Shown piece after piece: positions 24,598 to 34,303 of a stretch of 64,000 nt of DNA (within the stretch, counting starts at the first letter, position 1; each line of letters begins with the position of its first letter). Source of the DNA: Micrococcales bacterium. GTDB taxonomy: Bacteria; Actinomycetota; Actinomycetes; Actinomycetales; Microbacteriaceae. A program made the translations under genes and the position numbers. A model generated the notes under the pieces. The model did no database searches. It was not told where the DNA came from and saw nothing but the letters and a program-made list of their open reading frames with translations. The stretch lies in assembly GCA_016212425.1 (NCBI GenBank), contig JACRGJ010000031.1, positions 1 to 64,000 of the forward strand, given 5' to 3'.

Positions 24598-25503
24598 TCA
24601 GCGCACGACGCCCTCGGGCTCGAGCGTCGGATCCTGGGCGCGAGCGGCCCGGTGCCGGGTGACGAGGAACGACCCGGCGATGACGAGCACGAATCCGACG
24701 AGGGTCCACACCGTCACCCGCTCCCCGAGCAGAAGCGCCCCAGCGCCGATCGCCACCGCGGGATTGACATAGGTGATGGTCGTCATCCGTACCGGGCCGA
24801 TCTCGGCGATGAGCGCGAACATGAGAAGGAACGCGAGGGCGCTGCAGACCACGGCGAGGATCGCGACGGCGGCGATCACCGGCGCGGAGGGCACCGCGGT
24901 GGGCCACGCCCCGGTCAGCGGGATCACCGGGACGTACACGAGCGCGGCGAGGCCGAGCGAGACGCCCACCACTCCGAGACCAGGCAGATCCGACATCCAG
25001 CGCGACAGGATCGCCGGACCGAGCGCGTAGCCCACCACCACGATCGAGAGTTCGGCGACGGCGCCGAGGTCCGATCCCGCGACATCGAGCCCCACGAGCG
25101 CGGCGACCCCGAGCATCCCGAGCAGCACACCGACCCAGTTGCCCGCGGTGAATCCCGAGGGGCGTCCGAACAGGAAGGCGATGCCGACCCCGGCGATCGG
25201 CACCGCGGCGAGGAGCAGGCCCGCGGTGGAGCTCGGCAGTCGCTGCTCGGCCGAGCTCAGGAAGAACCACGGCAGCACGATCTCGACGACGGTGTAGCCG
25301 GCGAGCGGACGCCAGCGCCGCAGCACCGGCAGCACCTGCCGCCGCGCCAGCGCGAGCGGCAGGAGCAGCAGCGCGCCCAGCCCACTGCGCAGGAACACCA
25401 CCATCGCGGGGTCGAGCTCGCCGACCGCGACCTTGATGAGCAGATATGGGATGCCCCACGCGACGCCCAGCGCGGCGAACAGCAGCACCCCGCGACGACT
25501 CAC
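24598..25503 (-). CDS. EamA/DMT-family transporter
   Basis: 301 residues with ten hydrophobic helices in two EamA repeats: the first begins GVLLFAALGVAWGIPYLLIKVAV, and the second ends YVNPAVAIGAGALLLGERVTVWTLVGFVLVIAGS. Members export amino acids, metabolites or drugs; the substrate is unknown. GTG start. It is 30 bp downstream of the oxidoreductase gene on the same strand and may be co-transcribed with it. Confidence 0.92.
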   Translation of the reverse strand: MSRRGVLLFAALGVAWGIPYLLIKVAVGELDPAMVVFLRSGLGALLLLPLALARRQVLPVLRRWRPLAGYTVVEIVLPWFFLSSAEQRLPSSTAGLLLAAVPIAGVGIAFLFGRPSGFTAGNWVGVLLGMLGVAALVGLDVAGSDLGAVAELSIVVVGYALGPAILSRWMSDLPGLGVVGVSLGLAALVYVPVIPLTGAWPTAVPSAPVIAAVAILAVVCSALAFLLMFALIAEIGPVRMTTITYVNPAVAIGAGALLLGERVTVWTLVGFVLVIAGSFLVTRHRAARAQDPTLEPEGVVR

Positions 25504-25533
25504 CCGCCCATGCTGGCAGAGGGCGGGCGCGGA

Positions 25534-26529
25534 TCAGCGACCGCGCTCCTCGTACAGGCTGCGCAGCTTCGGACCTCGGGCGTTCGCGCCGCCGTCCGAG
25601 GGATGCATTCCCACCACGACGATTCCGCGGCTGTGCAGCGCGTGCAGGTCCGCCACGGCTCGGGGCAGGTCGTCGAAGGCGTAGAACCCCGAGACGAGCA
25701 CCCGGATGCCCCAGGTCTGGAGCAGCTCGGCGATGTCCGCCAGCGCCTGGGTCGCGCGGGGATCGGTGCCGGGGTCGGTGTACAGGTCGATCTCGATCCG
25801 CCGGCGGCGGGAGCTCGGGGCGAATCGCGCCGGGGCGACACCGAGCTCGGCCGCCAGGTCGTCGTAGCCGCCGTAGTTGTCGATGAAGGCGGTCACCGGA
25901 CGGCCGTGCGCCGCCTCGTCGATGGCCGCCGCGAGCTCATCGCCGTAGCGCACCGGCTTCACGCCGAGCGACCGGAGGTAGTCCGCGTTCTCGGCTCCGG
26001 CGATCCCGATCACCTCCGCCCCCGCGAGGCGGGCGAGCTTGCACTCGATGTGGCCGACCCCGCCGGCCGCCGCGGAGACGACGACGGTGTCGCGTTCCGC
26101 CAGTCCCAGCGGAGTGACCACCTGCAACGCCGTGCAGCCCACCAGGTAGAGCCCGCCCGCGATCTCGAAGTCGAGCCGCTCGGGCTTGCGGGTGAGGGCC
26201 GTTGCCGGCACAGTGACGTGATTCGCCCAGGACCCGTGGGCCGGGTCGAAGCCGATCACCTCCGACCGCGGGTGCAGGTTCTTCACATTCCGCCCGACCT
26301 TGCGGACGATGCCCGCGAAACTCGAGCCCTGCGCCGCAGGGAAGCTCAGCGGGATCTCGTCCTGGAACTCCCCCGCCCGCACGAACGCATCCATGTGGCT
26401 CACGCCTGCCGCGACCACCTCGACGAGCACCTCATCGTCATCCGGATCCCGCGGCACCTGGCCGTGGAAGGCCAGGCCCTCGACTCCGCCGTACTGCCCG
26501 AGTGTCACCGCTACGCCGCGCTTCGCCAC
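25534..26529 (-). CDS. NADP-dependent quinone-oxidoreductase-like MDR protein
   Basis: 331 residues of the zinc-free medium-chain reductase group. The N-terminal GroES-like domain runs from VAVTLGQYGGVEGLAF, the nucleotide site is VVVSAAAGGVGHIECKLARLAG, and no zinc-ligand Cys cluster is present. It reduces quinone- or enone-type substrates with NADPH. The C-terminus carries the catalytic-domain strand GIVVVGMHPSDGG. It lies between the DUF6766-like and EamA genes with short gaps, suggesting a three-gene transcript. Confidence 0.88.
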   Translation of the reverse strand: MAKRGVAVTLGQYGGVEGLAFHGQVPRDPDDDEVLVEVVAAGVSHMDAFVRAGEFQDEIPLSFPAAQGSSFAGIVRKVGRNVKNLHPRSEVIGFDPAHGSWANHVTVPATALTRKPERLDFEIAGGLYLVGCTALQVVTPLGLAERDTVVVSAAAGGVGHIECKLARLAGAEVIGIAGAENADYLRSLGVKPVRYGDELAAAIDEAAHGRPVTAFIDNYGGYDDLAAELGVAPARFAPSSRRRRIEIDLYTDPGTDPRATQALADIAELLQTWGIRVLVSGFYAFDDLPRAVADLHALHSRGIVVVGMHPSDGGANARGPKLRSLYEERGR

Positions 26530-26571
26530 GTTCGGAGTCTCGCACGCGGGCAGCGGAAGCGATACGGAGTC

Positions 26572-27234
26572 TCAGCCGCCCGTGTCGGTGTGCGGGGCTG
26601 CGACCGCCTTCGACTGGGTCGACCCGCGCTGGCGCAGGTAGACCGATGCGACGGCGAGAACCGCCACCACCATGAACTCGCTCTGCCAGTTCTGGAACGA
26701 CTCGAACCACAGCTGCGACGTGCCGAGGTACTGCCAGGGCGTCACCGGGGGCATCCCGTGCAGACTCTGCTGCTCGCTGTAGGCCGCCGCTCCGCCGATG
26801 ACGTGCGAGACGAATGCACCGAGGAACAGGATCGCGAACAGGATCAGCAGCGAGTTCTCGTAGAGCCGTAGCACCCATCCGCCCCTCCGCACCGGCCACG
26901 GCGCCCGCGGGTCGTCGGCGTGCCGACGCGGGTCCGCATCCAGTTCCGGGTCGCCGCCGAGGGGCTTCGACTCGGGCGATCCCCTCTGGAACAGGAAGAC
27001 CGTCAGCACGACGTACGAGCCCATCTGGAGGAACTCGCTCTCCCAGTTCTCGAAGAGCGACTCGACGAAGTCGCCGCTTGCGAGATACGCGCCGAGCGAC
27101 TCCGGCGGCATCCCGTGTTGCATGAGGTCGCTGTTCGAGACCTGCCACCCGCTCGCCGCCATGCCCAGGAGGAACACGAGGAACAGGGTCGCGTTGACGA
27201 GGACCAGTCCGTGCTCGCGCGTCCATCGCTTCAT
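26572..27234 (-). CDS. DUF6766 family membrane protein
   Basis: 220 residues with an internal duplication. Each half has a hydrophobic helix (LFLVFLLGMAASGW; LLILFAILFLGAFVSH), a loop with HGMPP, an aromatic motif (ESLFENWESEFLQ; WFESFQNWQSEFM) and a second helix ending VYLRQRGS or VFLFQRGS. A polar Asp/Arg/Pro linker joins the halves. The repeat pattern is characteristic of DUF6766, whose function is unknown. It is the first gene of the minus-strand group. Confidence 0.85.
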   Translation of the reverse strand: MKRWTREHGLVLVNATLFLVFLLGMAASGWQVSNSDLMQHGMPPESLGAYLASGDFVESLFENWESEFLQMGSYVVLTVFLFQRGSPESKPLGGDPELDADPRRHADDPRAPWPVRRGGWVLRLYENSLLILFAILFLGAFVSHVIGGAAAYSEQQSLHGMPPVTPWQYLGTSQLWFESFQNWQSEFMVVAVLAVASVYLRQRGSTQSKAVAAPHTDTGG

Positions 27235-27420
27235 GCCCTCGACCGTAGAAGGGCCGGACGCCCGGCGGCGAGAAGGAGGGCTGTCGATCAGCGTTCCGGT
27301 GCGGGAGACCCGACCAGGGGCCCGGGAACCCGGGAGTTGGGTGTGCGAGCACCACCGTCACCGCCCGGTGCTGCCTACCGTCGTCAGGTCGCGGCGGTCG
27401 AGTCGCACGGAGAGGCCACC

Positions 27421-28770
27421 GTGTCGAGCTCTTCCCCCCGTTCGTCCTCCACCCTCGATCCGCAGGTCCGCGCCTTCCTCCGCCGCGTCACGCTCGCCTG
27501 CGCCTGGGGTCACGGTCTCGACGGCTTCGACCTCGGCGTCCTCAGCGTGACGCTCCCGCTCATCACGACCGGACTCGGGATGTCGCCGGTGGAGACGGGG
27601 CTGGTCGCCGCCTCCTCGCTGATCGGCATCTTCGTCGGCGCGCCTCTCGCGGGCCGGATCGCGGACCGCTTCGGTCGCCGCATCGTCTTCCTCGCCGACC
27701 TCGTCGCGTTCGTGGTGCTCGGGCTGCTGCAGGCGGTGGTGGCGGATGGCTGGCAGCTGTTCGTCGTGCGCCTCCTGCTGGGCATCGCGATCGGCGCCGA
27801 GTACACCGTCGCGGCCGCCGTGGTGGCGGAGTTCACCCCGGCGCGCGGGCGGGGACGCCGGATCTCCGGTCTGCTCGTCAGCTGGTTCGTCGGCTACCTC
27901 GCGGCCGTCGTCGTGTCCTACGCGATGACCGATCTGGCCGGGCTGTCGTGGCGGTGGGTGCTCGCCACGAGCGCCCTGCCCGCAGTGATCACGCTGCTCG
28001 TACGGCTCGGGATGCCCGAGTCGCCGCGGTGGCTGCTCAACCACGGGCGTCCGGATGAGGCGCGCACCATCGTGGGCGAGCGCCTCGGCGGCGACGCCTA
28101 CTTCCGCGACGAGGCCTACGACGCCGAGCCGAGCCGTCCTGGCGGCTACCGGGTGCTGTTCGCGCCCGGCAACCGGCGGCGGATCGTCTTCATCTGCCTG
28201 TTCTGGGCGGCGAACGTGACGCCCTACTTCGCCATCTTCACCTTCGCCCCGACGGTGCTGAAATCCCTCGACCTGCCGAACGAGGCAGCGGGCACCATCG
28301 TGCTGAACGCCATGGCCGCCGCGGGAGCGCTGGTGGGCATGCTCAGCATCGAGCGGCTCGGGCGGCGCCGGCAGTTGATCCCCCCGTTCTGGATCACCGC
28401 GGTGGTGCTCGCCATCGTCGGGTTGTGGGCCGGAGCGCCGGCCGCGGTCGTGGTGACCTGCTTCGTCGTGTTCTCGTTCTTCAACGCGCTGCAGTCGAAC
28501 CTGACCGCGGTGTACCCGATCGAGATCCTGCCGACGGAAGTGCGCTCGACGGGCGTGGGCTTCGCCGCCGCGTGCAGCCGCGTCGGGGCGGCGATCGGCA
28601 CGTTCCTCCTGCCCATCGGCATCGACACCATCGGCACCGGAGCGTGTCTGCTGATCGGCGCGGCGATCAGCGTCGGCGGCGGCGTCCTGTCCCAGCGGAT
28701 GGCGCCGGAGACGACCGGGCGCTCGCTCGTGGAGACGAGCTCCGTGCCCCTGGAGCCCGTCGGGCGCTGA
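27421..28770 (+). CDS. MFS transporter, sugar/aromatic-acid:H+ symporter-like
   Basis: 449 residues, twelve helices, GTG start after GGAGAGG. The MFS signature GRIADRFGRRIVFLADL is in loop 2-3, LLLGIAIGAEYTVAAAVVAEF in TM4, PESPRWLLNHGRPDEA before the central loop, and a repeat of the signature in SIERLGRRRQLI. YPIEILPTEVRSTGVGFA is typical of the metabolite:H+ symporter group. The substrate is not predictable. It stands alone between the DUF6766-like and HNH genes. Confidence 0.9.
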   Translation: MSSSSPRSSSTLDPQVRAFLRRVTLACAWGHGLDGFDLGVLSVTLPLITTGLGMSPVETGLVAASSLIGIFVGAPLAGRIADRFGRRIVFLADLVAFVVLGLLQAVVADGWQLFVVRLLLGIAIGAEYTVAAAVVAEFTPARGRGRRISGLLVSWFVGYLAAVVVSYAMTDLAGLSWRWVLATSALPAVITLLVRLGMPESPRWLLNHGRPDEARTIVGERLGGDAYFRDEAYDAEPSRPGGYRVLFAPGNRRRIVFICLFWAANVTPYFAIFTFAPTVLKSLDLPNEAAGTIVLNAMAAAGALVGMLSIERLGRRRQLIPPFWITAVVLAIVGLWAGAPAAVVVTCFVVFSFFNALQSNLTAVYPIEILPTEVRSTGVGFAAACSRVGAAIGTFLLPIGIDTIGTGACLLIGAAISVGGGVLSQRMAPETTGRSLVETSSVPLEPVGR

Positions 28771-28807
28771 CCGATCCCGCCACCCGCGGGCACGCCCGTC
28801 GCGCCTG

Positions 28808-30037
28808 CTAGAACGGCGGATCGGTGGTGTGATGCGCGCCGGTGGGGCTGGTCCAGGTGAGCCGGCCGTCGGCGCCGGTGACCCTCCAGCGGGTCGGGTG
28901 CTTCAGGCGATGATCGGCGCGGCAGAGCGCGACGAGGTTGCGACCAGCGGTGGCGCCCCGCGCTCCGAGTTCGGAGAAGGGGACGACGTGGTCGAGGTCG
29001 CAGTCCCGGGAGCGGCGGGTACAGCCCGGTCGGGCGCAGACCCGGTCCCGCATCCGCACCCATCGCGTGAGGTCGGACGGCGGGCGGTACGACCGGCGTC
29101 CGAGGTCGAGCGCCGCGGAGTCGATCGGGTCGGTGAGGAGGCGATGGAACGACGGCGCGTCGGCCGCGAGTTCGCGAGCCGTCGCGGCGTCGATGGGCAC
29201 GATCCCGTCGAGCGAAGCGGGCAACTCGTCGCGGCCGAGCAGGGCCAGCACCGGGACGGTCACGACCACCTCGGTCCGCACGGCCGACGGGGTGCCGTCG
29301 CCGGTGAGCAGGTCCGCCGCGACGTCGGCCCGCAGCTGGTCGCGAGTGCGAGGCTCGGCAACGCTCATCCGCTGCTGGTCGGCCGCCAGCGCCGCTGCCT
29401 CCGCGTCGAGGCGGACCTTCACCCGATGGGCGGATGCAGCAGGCAGGTGCGCGTGCAGCCATGCCATGCCGTCGATCCCGTCCTCGAACCACACCCCTCG
29501 GCGCTGCGCGGCCGTCGCGTGTCGATCGGTCGGCGTGGAGCCGCTCAGCCGCTCGACGAGAGCATGTGCGCGTCTGCGCAGCACCGACGGCGTTCCCGTC
29601 AGCGCGGGGCCGAGAATCTGCTCGTCGAAGCGGTGCACGGCGTCGGGATCGAGGACGTCGCTGAGCTCCAGCGCCGTCCGAGCCGCCTGAGGAGTGACCG
29701 AGCCGAGCCGCAACGCCGCCCACATCCGCGGGAGCCGGTCGCGCAGCCGCACGGCGAGCGCACCGTAGGCCCGAACGGTCTGATCGGAGAGACGGAGTCG
29801 CATCGCGATATCGGCCGCGGCGGAGCGCTCGGCCAGCTCCCGCACCCGCGGTCCCGTGTCGCCGGGCGCGACCGGCACCCACTCCTCTGGTTCACGGCGA
29901 GCCTCCTCGAGCGCATCCGCGATGCGCCCCCAGAGCAGCGCCGTCGCCCCCGCTACCTCCTGGAAGGCGTCCTCGATCCCCGACATCGAGCGACCAAGGC
30001 GCGTCTCGAAAAGGCCGCTGGACAGGACTTCTTCCAT
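28808..30037 (-). CDS. DUF222 domain HNH endonuclease (13E12-repeat type)
   Basis: 409 residues. The helical DUF222 region covers about 20-280, and a C-terminal HNH nuclease follows: CARPGCTRRSRDCDLDHVVPF, then NLVALCRADHRLKH. The Cys pair and the D-H, N and H metal-site residues are all present. The family is abundant in actinobacteria in many copies; its biological role is unsettled. ATG 30037 follows GAGGG; an upstream in-frame ATG at 30082 would add 15 residues. It is divergent from the AraC gene. Confidence 0.88.
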   Translation of the reverse strand: MEEVLSSGLFETRLGRSMSGIEDAFQEVAGATALLWGRIADALEEARREPEEWVPVAPGDTGPRVRELAERSAAADIAMRLRLSDQTVRAYGALAVRLRDRLPRMWAALRLGSVTPQAARTALELSDVLDPDAVHRFDEQILGPALTGTPSVLRRRAHALVERLSGSTPTDRHATAAQRRGVWFEDGIDGMAWLHAHLPAASAHRVKVRLDAEAAALAADQQRMSVAEPRTRDQLRADVAADLLTGDGTPSAVRTEVVVTVPVLALLGRDELPASLDGIVPIDAATARELAADAPSFHRLLTDPIDSAALDLGRRSYRPPSDLTRWVRMRDRVCARPGCTRRSRDCDLDHVVPFSELGARGATAGRNLVALCRADHRLKHPTRWRVTGADGRLTWTSPTGAHHTTDPPF

Positions 30038-30153
30038 GCCCTCAGACTTGCACCAGCCACCGACATCGCACCCGGTTTCCACCTGCTCTCTGCCCAGGAG
30101 TCGCCCTGTGGGAGCATCGGAACCGAGACGCGGACGAGAAGACCGGGGACGGC

Positions 30154-31068
30154 GTGAGCGACGAACGGCGCAGCACCCGCATCCGGGTTCCGACGATCGA
30201 CGGGACGCCGGCCGAGCGGGAGCTGATCCCGCCCGACCCGCTGCACTCCGTCTACTGGAGCGAGCATGGCTACCCCACGGCTCGCGCGCGCTGGAACTAC
30301 CACCCCGAAGTGGAGATCCACCTCATCCGGCGCGGCACGGGGCGCTTCATCGTCGGCTCCGGTATCGGCAACTTCTCAGCGGGTCACGTGGCGATCGTCG
30401 GGTCAGGGGTGCCGCACGACTGGATGAGCGATCTCGCCGAGGGCGAGGTGATCGAGGATCGCGACGCCCTCATCCAGTTCCTTCCGGAGTGGCTCGAGGC
30501 GGCCGGCGAGCTCCTCCCCGAGCTGCACGAGATGCAGACCCTGCTGCACCAGGCGAGCAGGGGCATCGAGTTCCTCGGCGACACGGCGCGCGCCGCGGGC
30601 GCGGAGATCCTGGCGGTGGGCGCGGCGGAGGGGCTCAGCCGGCTGCGCCACCTGCTGACGCTGTTCGAGGTGCTGGTCAACGCGCCTCCCAGTGAGCGGC
30701 GGGCCATGTCACCCGAGGGTTTCGTCGCCGCGGTCGACCCGGTCACCGAGGCCGCGGTCGAATCCGGCCTCGCCTACATCGTGCAGAACCTGTCCGGGCA
30801 GGTGAGCCTGGCCGAGGCGGCACGAAGGGCGAGCGTGTCGCCGTCCACGTACTCCAAGCACTTCAAGCTCGCCAGCGGACTAACCTTCACCGACATGGTG
30901 CGGAAGCTGCGGGTGTCCCACGCGGTTCGGCTCTTGACCGAGACGAGCACCCCCGTGAGTGAGATCAGTCAGCGCGTGGGGTTCGGGAACCTGTCGAACT
31001 TCAACCGGCAGTTCAAGACGGTCACCGGTCAGACGCCGCGCGCCGTGCGCTCGTCGGGAGGACGCTGA
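30154..31068 (+). CDS. AraC-family regulator, probable activator of the polyol operon
   Basis: 304 residues from GTG. An N-terminal cupin sensor (HPEVEIHLIRRGTGRFIVG, HVAIVGSGVPHDW) is followed at about 210-302 by two AraC HTH motifs: SLAEAARRASVSPSTYSKHF and VSEISQRVGFGNLSNFNRQFK. It ends 9 bp from the convergent end of the mannitol dehydrogenase gene, the last gene of the polyol operon. Regulators next to such operons usually control them. A direct repeat suited to AraC binding lies upstream of that operon at 37721-37759. The link is inferred. Confidence 0.9.
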   Translation: MSDERRSTRIRVPTIDGTPAERELIPPDPLHSVYWSEHGYPTARARWNYHPEVEIHLIRRGTGRFIVGSGIGNFSAGHVAIVGSGVPHDWMSDLAEGEVIEDRDALIQFLPEWLEAAGELLPELHEMQTLLHQASRGIEFLGDTARAAGAEILAVGAAEGLSRLRHLLTLFEVLVNAPPSERRAMSPEGFVAAVDPVTEAAVESGLAYIVQNLSGQVSLAEAARRASVSPSTYSKHFKLASGLTFTDMVRKLRVSHAVRLLTETSTPVSEISQRVGFGNLSNFNRQFKTVTGQTPRAVRSSGGR

Positions 31069-31077
31069 CCGCCGCGG

Positions 31078-32562
31078 TCAGTCCCGCAGCACGGCGTCCA
31101 GCGTCGCGCGCGCTCCGACGGAGTGCAGGCGGTCGAGAGCCGACGAGTACGGCGTGAGGAAGCGCGGGTCATCGGCCAGCCGACCGAAGAACACCGCATT
31201 GCGGACAAACGCGCCCGGATGCTCGTGCTCCTCGCGCGCAAGGGCGGTGAGCTGCGCGGCGGCGTAGTCGACGACCTCGATCGGCTCCCCCTCCTCGTCC
31301 ACGGCCTCGGCGTACCGGGCCCAACTCGCCACGATCGCCGCGGACAGTGCCACAGGACGCCCGTGCTCCAGGTTCGCCCGCACCACCGGCAGCAGGAAGA
31401 CCGGGATGCGATCGGAGGTGTAGGCGGCGAGGCGGGCCAGCGAATCCCCGATCGCCGGGTTCTGGAACCGCTCGATCAGCGTCTCCCGGTACCGGGCGAG
31501 GTCCACCCCCGGCACCGGTTCGAGGGTGGGCGTGGCCTCCTCCGCCATGTAGCGCCGGAGCAGGGCGACGATCGACTCGTCGGCGGTCGCCTCGTGAGCG
31601 AACCGGTAGCCCATCAGGTAGCCGAAGTACGCCAGCGCCTGATGGCTCGCGTTGAGCAGGCGCAGCTTCATCAGCTCGTAGGGCTCGACGTCCTCGACCA
31701 GCTGGGCGTCGGCGTACTCGTAGGGCGGGCGACCCGCGGGGAACCCGTCTTCGATCACCCACTGGAAGAAGGGCTCGGCGACCACCGGCCAGGCGTCGGC
31801 GATGCCGAAGCGCTCGGCGACCTCGGCGCGGTCCGCGTCGGTGGTCACCGGGGTGATCCGGTCGACCATGGAGTTGGGGAAGGCGACCTGCTCCCGCACC
31901 CAGGCGCCCAGCTCCGGGTCCCGCAGCGCAGCGAAGGCGGAGAACATCCGCTTCGCCACGTCCCCGTTGCCCTGGATGTTGTCGCAGGACTGCACGGTGA
32001 ACGGCGCGATCCCGCGCTCCCGTCGACGGCGCAGCGCCTCCGTCACCAGCCCGAACACGGTCGTCGGCACCGCATCCGGGGCCAGGTCCGCCTGCACGGC
32101 AGGAGTGGTCTCGACGAACTCGCCGGTGACCCTGTCGACGTTGTAGCCGCCCTCGGTGATGGTGAGGGACACGATCCGGATGGCCGGGTCGGTCATCCGC
32201 TCGACCACCGCCTCCGGGGAATCGGGGGCGAAGAGGTACTCGACGATGCTGCCGATGACCCGCGCCTCCCGCGCCCCGTCGGGGTGCTTGAGCATCAGCG
32301 TGTACAGGCAGTCCTGATCGGTCATGACGTCGCGCATGCCCACGTCGGCCGGCAGCAGCCCGACCCCGCAGATGCCCCACTCCCGGGCCTCGCCGCGCCG
32401 CAACAGCGTGTCGATCGCCATCGCCATGTGCGCGCGGTGGAAGCCGCCGACGCCGATGTGCACGATCCCGGCGGTGACCGTGGCGCGGTCGTACTGCGGC
32501 ACCGGCACGCGGTCGATTCGCGGCAGCGCGGTCGTCTCGAGGTGGATCGGTGCGGTGGTCAT
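31078..32562 (-). CDS. mtlK: Mannitol 2-dehydrogenase / polyol long-chain dehydrogenase
   Basis: 494 residues. The N-terminal Rossmann entry is VHIGVGGFHRAHMAMAID, and the family motif with catalytic Lys is ELMKLRLLNASHQALAYFGYLMG, both diagnostic of the mannitol dehydrogenase family. It oxidises mannitol (or arabitol/sorbitol) to the ketose with NAD. The ATG start overlaps the kinase stop by 4 bp. It is the last gene of the polyol operon. Confidence 0.93.
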   Translation of the reverse strand: MTTAPIHLETTALPRIDRVPVPQYDRATVTAGIVHIGVGGFHRAHMAMAIDTLLRRGEAREWGICGVGLLPADVGMRDVMTDQDCLYTLMLKHPDGAREARVIGSIVEYLFAPDSPEAVVERMTDPAIRIVSLTITEGGYNVDRVTGEFVETTPAVQADLAPDAVPTTVFGLVTEALRRRRERGIAPFTVQSCDNIQGNGDVAKRMFSAFAALRDPELGAWVREQVAFPNSMVDRITPVTTDADRAEVAERFGIADAWPVVAEPFFQWVIEDGFPAGRPPYEYADAQLVEDVEPYELMKLRLLNASHQALAYFGYLMGYRFAHEATADESIVALLRRYMAEEATPTLEPVPGVDLARYRETLIERFQNPAIGDSLARLAAYTSDRIPVFLLPVVRANLEHGRPVALSAAIVASWARYAEAVDEEGEPIEVVDYAAAQLTALAREEHEHPGAFVRNAVFFGRLADDPRFLTPYSSALDRLHSVGARATLDAVLRD

Positions 32563-33218
32563 GAGCGCTCCTGAGCGGATGAGAGGGGGATGGGTGGATT
32601 GGTGGGCGGCGCGGCCGGGTCGAGGACGGCGTCGGCTCGGTGCCGGGTCTGCGCGATGCGGCGGGCGTTCGGATCGTCGACGCGCTCGATCCAGGCGATC
32701 GCCTCGGCCTCCGACTTCCCGTAGAGCACGTGCCGGGCGCGCAGGCGACGGCGCCGCAGCTCTTCCGGCGCCTCCAGGAAGACGACCCGGTCGAGAAGCT
32801 CCCGCACGGGGGTCCACCCGCCCGTCTCGAAGAGGAGGTAGTTGCCTTCGACGAGCACCACCCGCGTCGAGGCGGGAACGAGTCCGGCATCCGGAACGGG
32901 CTCCTCCACCTCGCGGTCGAACAGCGGGATCGCGACGTCGCGATCGCGGCGGAGGGCGCGGAGCGTCTGAACGAAGTCCGCGGTGTCGAAGGTGTCGGGG
33001 GCGCCCATCCGCTCCCGCCGGCCGAGCTCGCGGAGCCGCGCCTGGCTCAGGTGGTAGCCGTCCATGGGCAGCACCTGCGCGGGGGTGCCCTTGGCGCTCA
33101 GGCGCCGAGCCGCCTCCTCGGCGAGGGTCGACTTGCCGGAGCCGGGGGCGCCGACGATCCCGATCAGCAACCGCCGACGGGGGTCGAGGTCGCCGAGGAG
33201 GGTCATGACAGCGGTCAT
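32559..33218 (-). CDS. P-loop sugar kinase of the nucleoside/nucleotide kinase group (FrcK-like)
   Basis: 219 residues. Walker A is GIVGAPGSGKSTL (about 20-32), MDGYHLSQARL is the substrate loop, and VVLVEGNYLL is a Walker B-like strand. Related small kinases in rhizobial fructose operons (FrcK) phosphorylate fructose, which would be the product of both dehydrogenases here. It may therefore feed fructose phosphate to glycolysis (inference). The GTG at 33245 overlaps the upstream stop by 4 bp and is an alternative start; ATG 33218 is preceded by GAGG. Confidence 0.83.
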   Translation of the reverse strand: MTAVMTLLGDLDPRRRLLIGIVGAPGSGKSTLAEEAARRLSAKGTPAQVLPMDGYHLSQARLRELGRRERMGAPDTFDTADFVQTLRALRRDRDVAIPLFDREVEEPVPDAGLVPASTRVVLVEGNYLLFETGGWTPVRELLDRVVFLEAPEELRRRRLRARHVLYGKSEAEAIAWIERVDDPNARRIAQTRHRADAVLDPAAPPTNPPIPLSSAQERS

Positions 33219-33241
33219 CGGTTGAGCCTCGCAGGTCGGCC

Positions 33242-34303
33242 TCACAGCTGCGGCTGCACGACGGCCTTCATCTGCCCCGGCTGGGAGCCGATCGTCAACG
33301 CCGCCTCGACCTCCTCCAGCGGATGCCGGGACGTCACCAGCGCGTCGAGGTCGACGCGGCCCTCGGCGACGAGCTGGATCGCCGCCGGCCAGGTGTGGGC
33401 ATACCGGAACACCCCGGTGACGAGGATCTCAAAGTTCTGGATGTGGCTGACCGGCAGCGCCATCTCCTCCGCTCCGAGGCCCACGAGCACCGCCCGGCCG
33501 GCCCTGTCGACGGCGCGGATGCCGGCGCGCACCGCCGGCTCCGCGCCCGACGCGTCGATGAATGCGTCGACGCGCAGCTCATCCGGGAGCGGCTCCCGCG
33601 CGTCGAGGACGCGGGTCGCACCCAGCTCGGCGGCGAGCGCGAGCCGCTCGGGCGAGACGTCGCTCACCGTCACCTCGCGGGCGCCGAGCGCCCGCGCGGT
33701 CTGGGCGACGAGCACGCCGACGGGTCCCGCACCCGCCACGAGCACCCGCGAGCCGAGCCCGATCCCGGCCTTGCGGCAGGCCCAGATCGCGACCGAGAGT
33801 GGCTCGAGCAGGGCGCCGGCCTCCCACGAGACGCCGTCCGGCAGATCGTGGGCGAAATCGGCGTGGATGAGCACGTACTCCGCGAACGCGCCGTCGATCG
33901 GCGGGGTGGCGTAGAATTCCATCCGCTCGCAGAGGTTGTACCGGGCCTCCCGGCACTGCCGGCACCGTCCGCACGGCCGCTGGGGCTCGATCGAGACGCG
34001 GGAGCCGATGCGGCCGGGGTCGACATCCGAGCCGACCGCGACGATCCGACCGGAGGCTTCGTGGCCGAGCACGAGCGGCTCGTCGACGATGTAGGGGCCG
34101 ATGCGGCCGTGCCGGTAGTAGTGCACGTCGCTGCCGCACACCCCGACCGCCTCGACCTGCACGAGAACCTCGCCGGCATCCGGGACGGGAACCGCCCGGG
34201 ACTCGAGCCGGATCTCGCCCTCCCTGACGAGCACCGACGCGCGCATCGTCGTGGCCGACCCGGTATCGGGCGCGGAGAGATCCGCGGGACTCGTGACGCT
34301 CAC
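33242..34303 (-). CDS. Zinc-dependent sorbitol/xylitol-type dehydrogenase
   Basis: 353 residues of the MDR family. It shows GVCGSDVHYYRHGRIG (catalytic zinc; HYY.HG is a polyol dehydrogenase hallmark), LGHEASGRIV, the structural-zinc set CGRCRQCREARYNLC, and the Rossmann motif VLVAGAGPVGVLVAQ. It oxidises a polyol such as sorbitol to the ketose with NAD. The GTG start lies in a GTGA overlap with the permease stop. Two polyol dehydrogenases in one operon suggest a broad substrate range. Confidence 0.92.
   Translation of the reverse strand: MSVTSPADLSAPDTGSATTMRASVLVREGEIRLESRAVPVPDAGEVLVQVEAVGVCGSDVHYYRHGRIGPYIVDEPLVLGHEASGRIVAVGSDVDPGRIGSRVSIEPQRPCGRCRQCREARYNLCERMEFYATPPIDGAFAEYVLIHADFAHDLPDGVSWEAGALLEPLSVAIWACRKAGIGLGSRVLVAGAGPVGVLVAQTARALGAREVTVSDVSPERLALAAELGATRVLDAREPLPDELRVDAFIDASGAEPAVRAGIRAVDRAGRAVLVGLGAEEMALPVSHIQNFEILVTGVFRYAHTWPAAIQLVAEGRVDLDALVTSRHPLEEVEAALTIGSQPGQMKAVVQPQL

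Noticed and set aside
22348-26871. A 1507-codon plus-strand open frame across the LCP, EamA and oxidoreductase genes
   Set aside because: Only its first ~100 codons (YeiB remnant) look like protein; the rest is an antisense artefact over well-supported genes and crosses tRNA-Ser.
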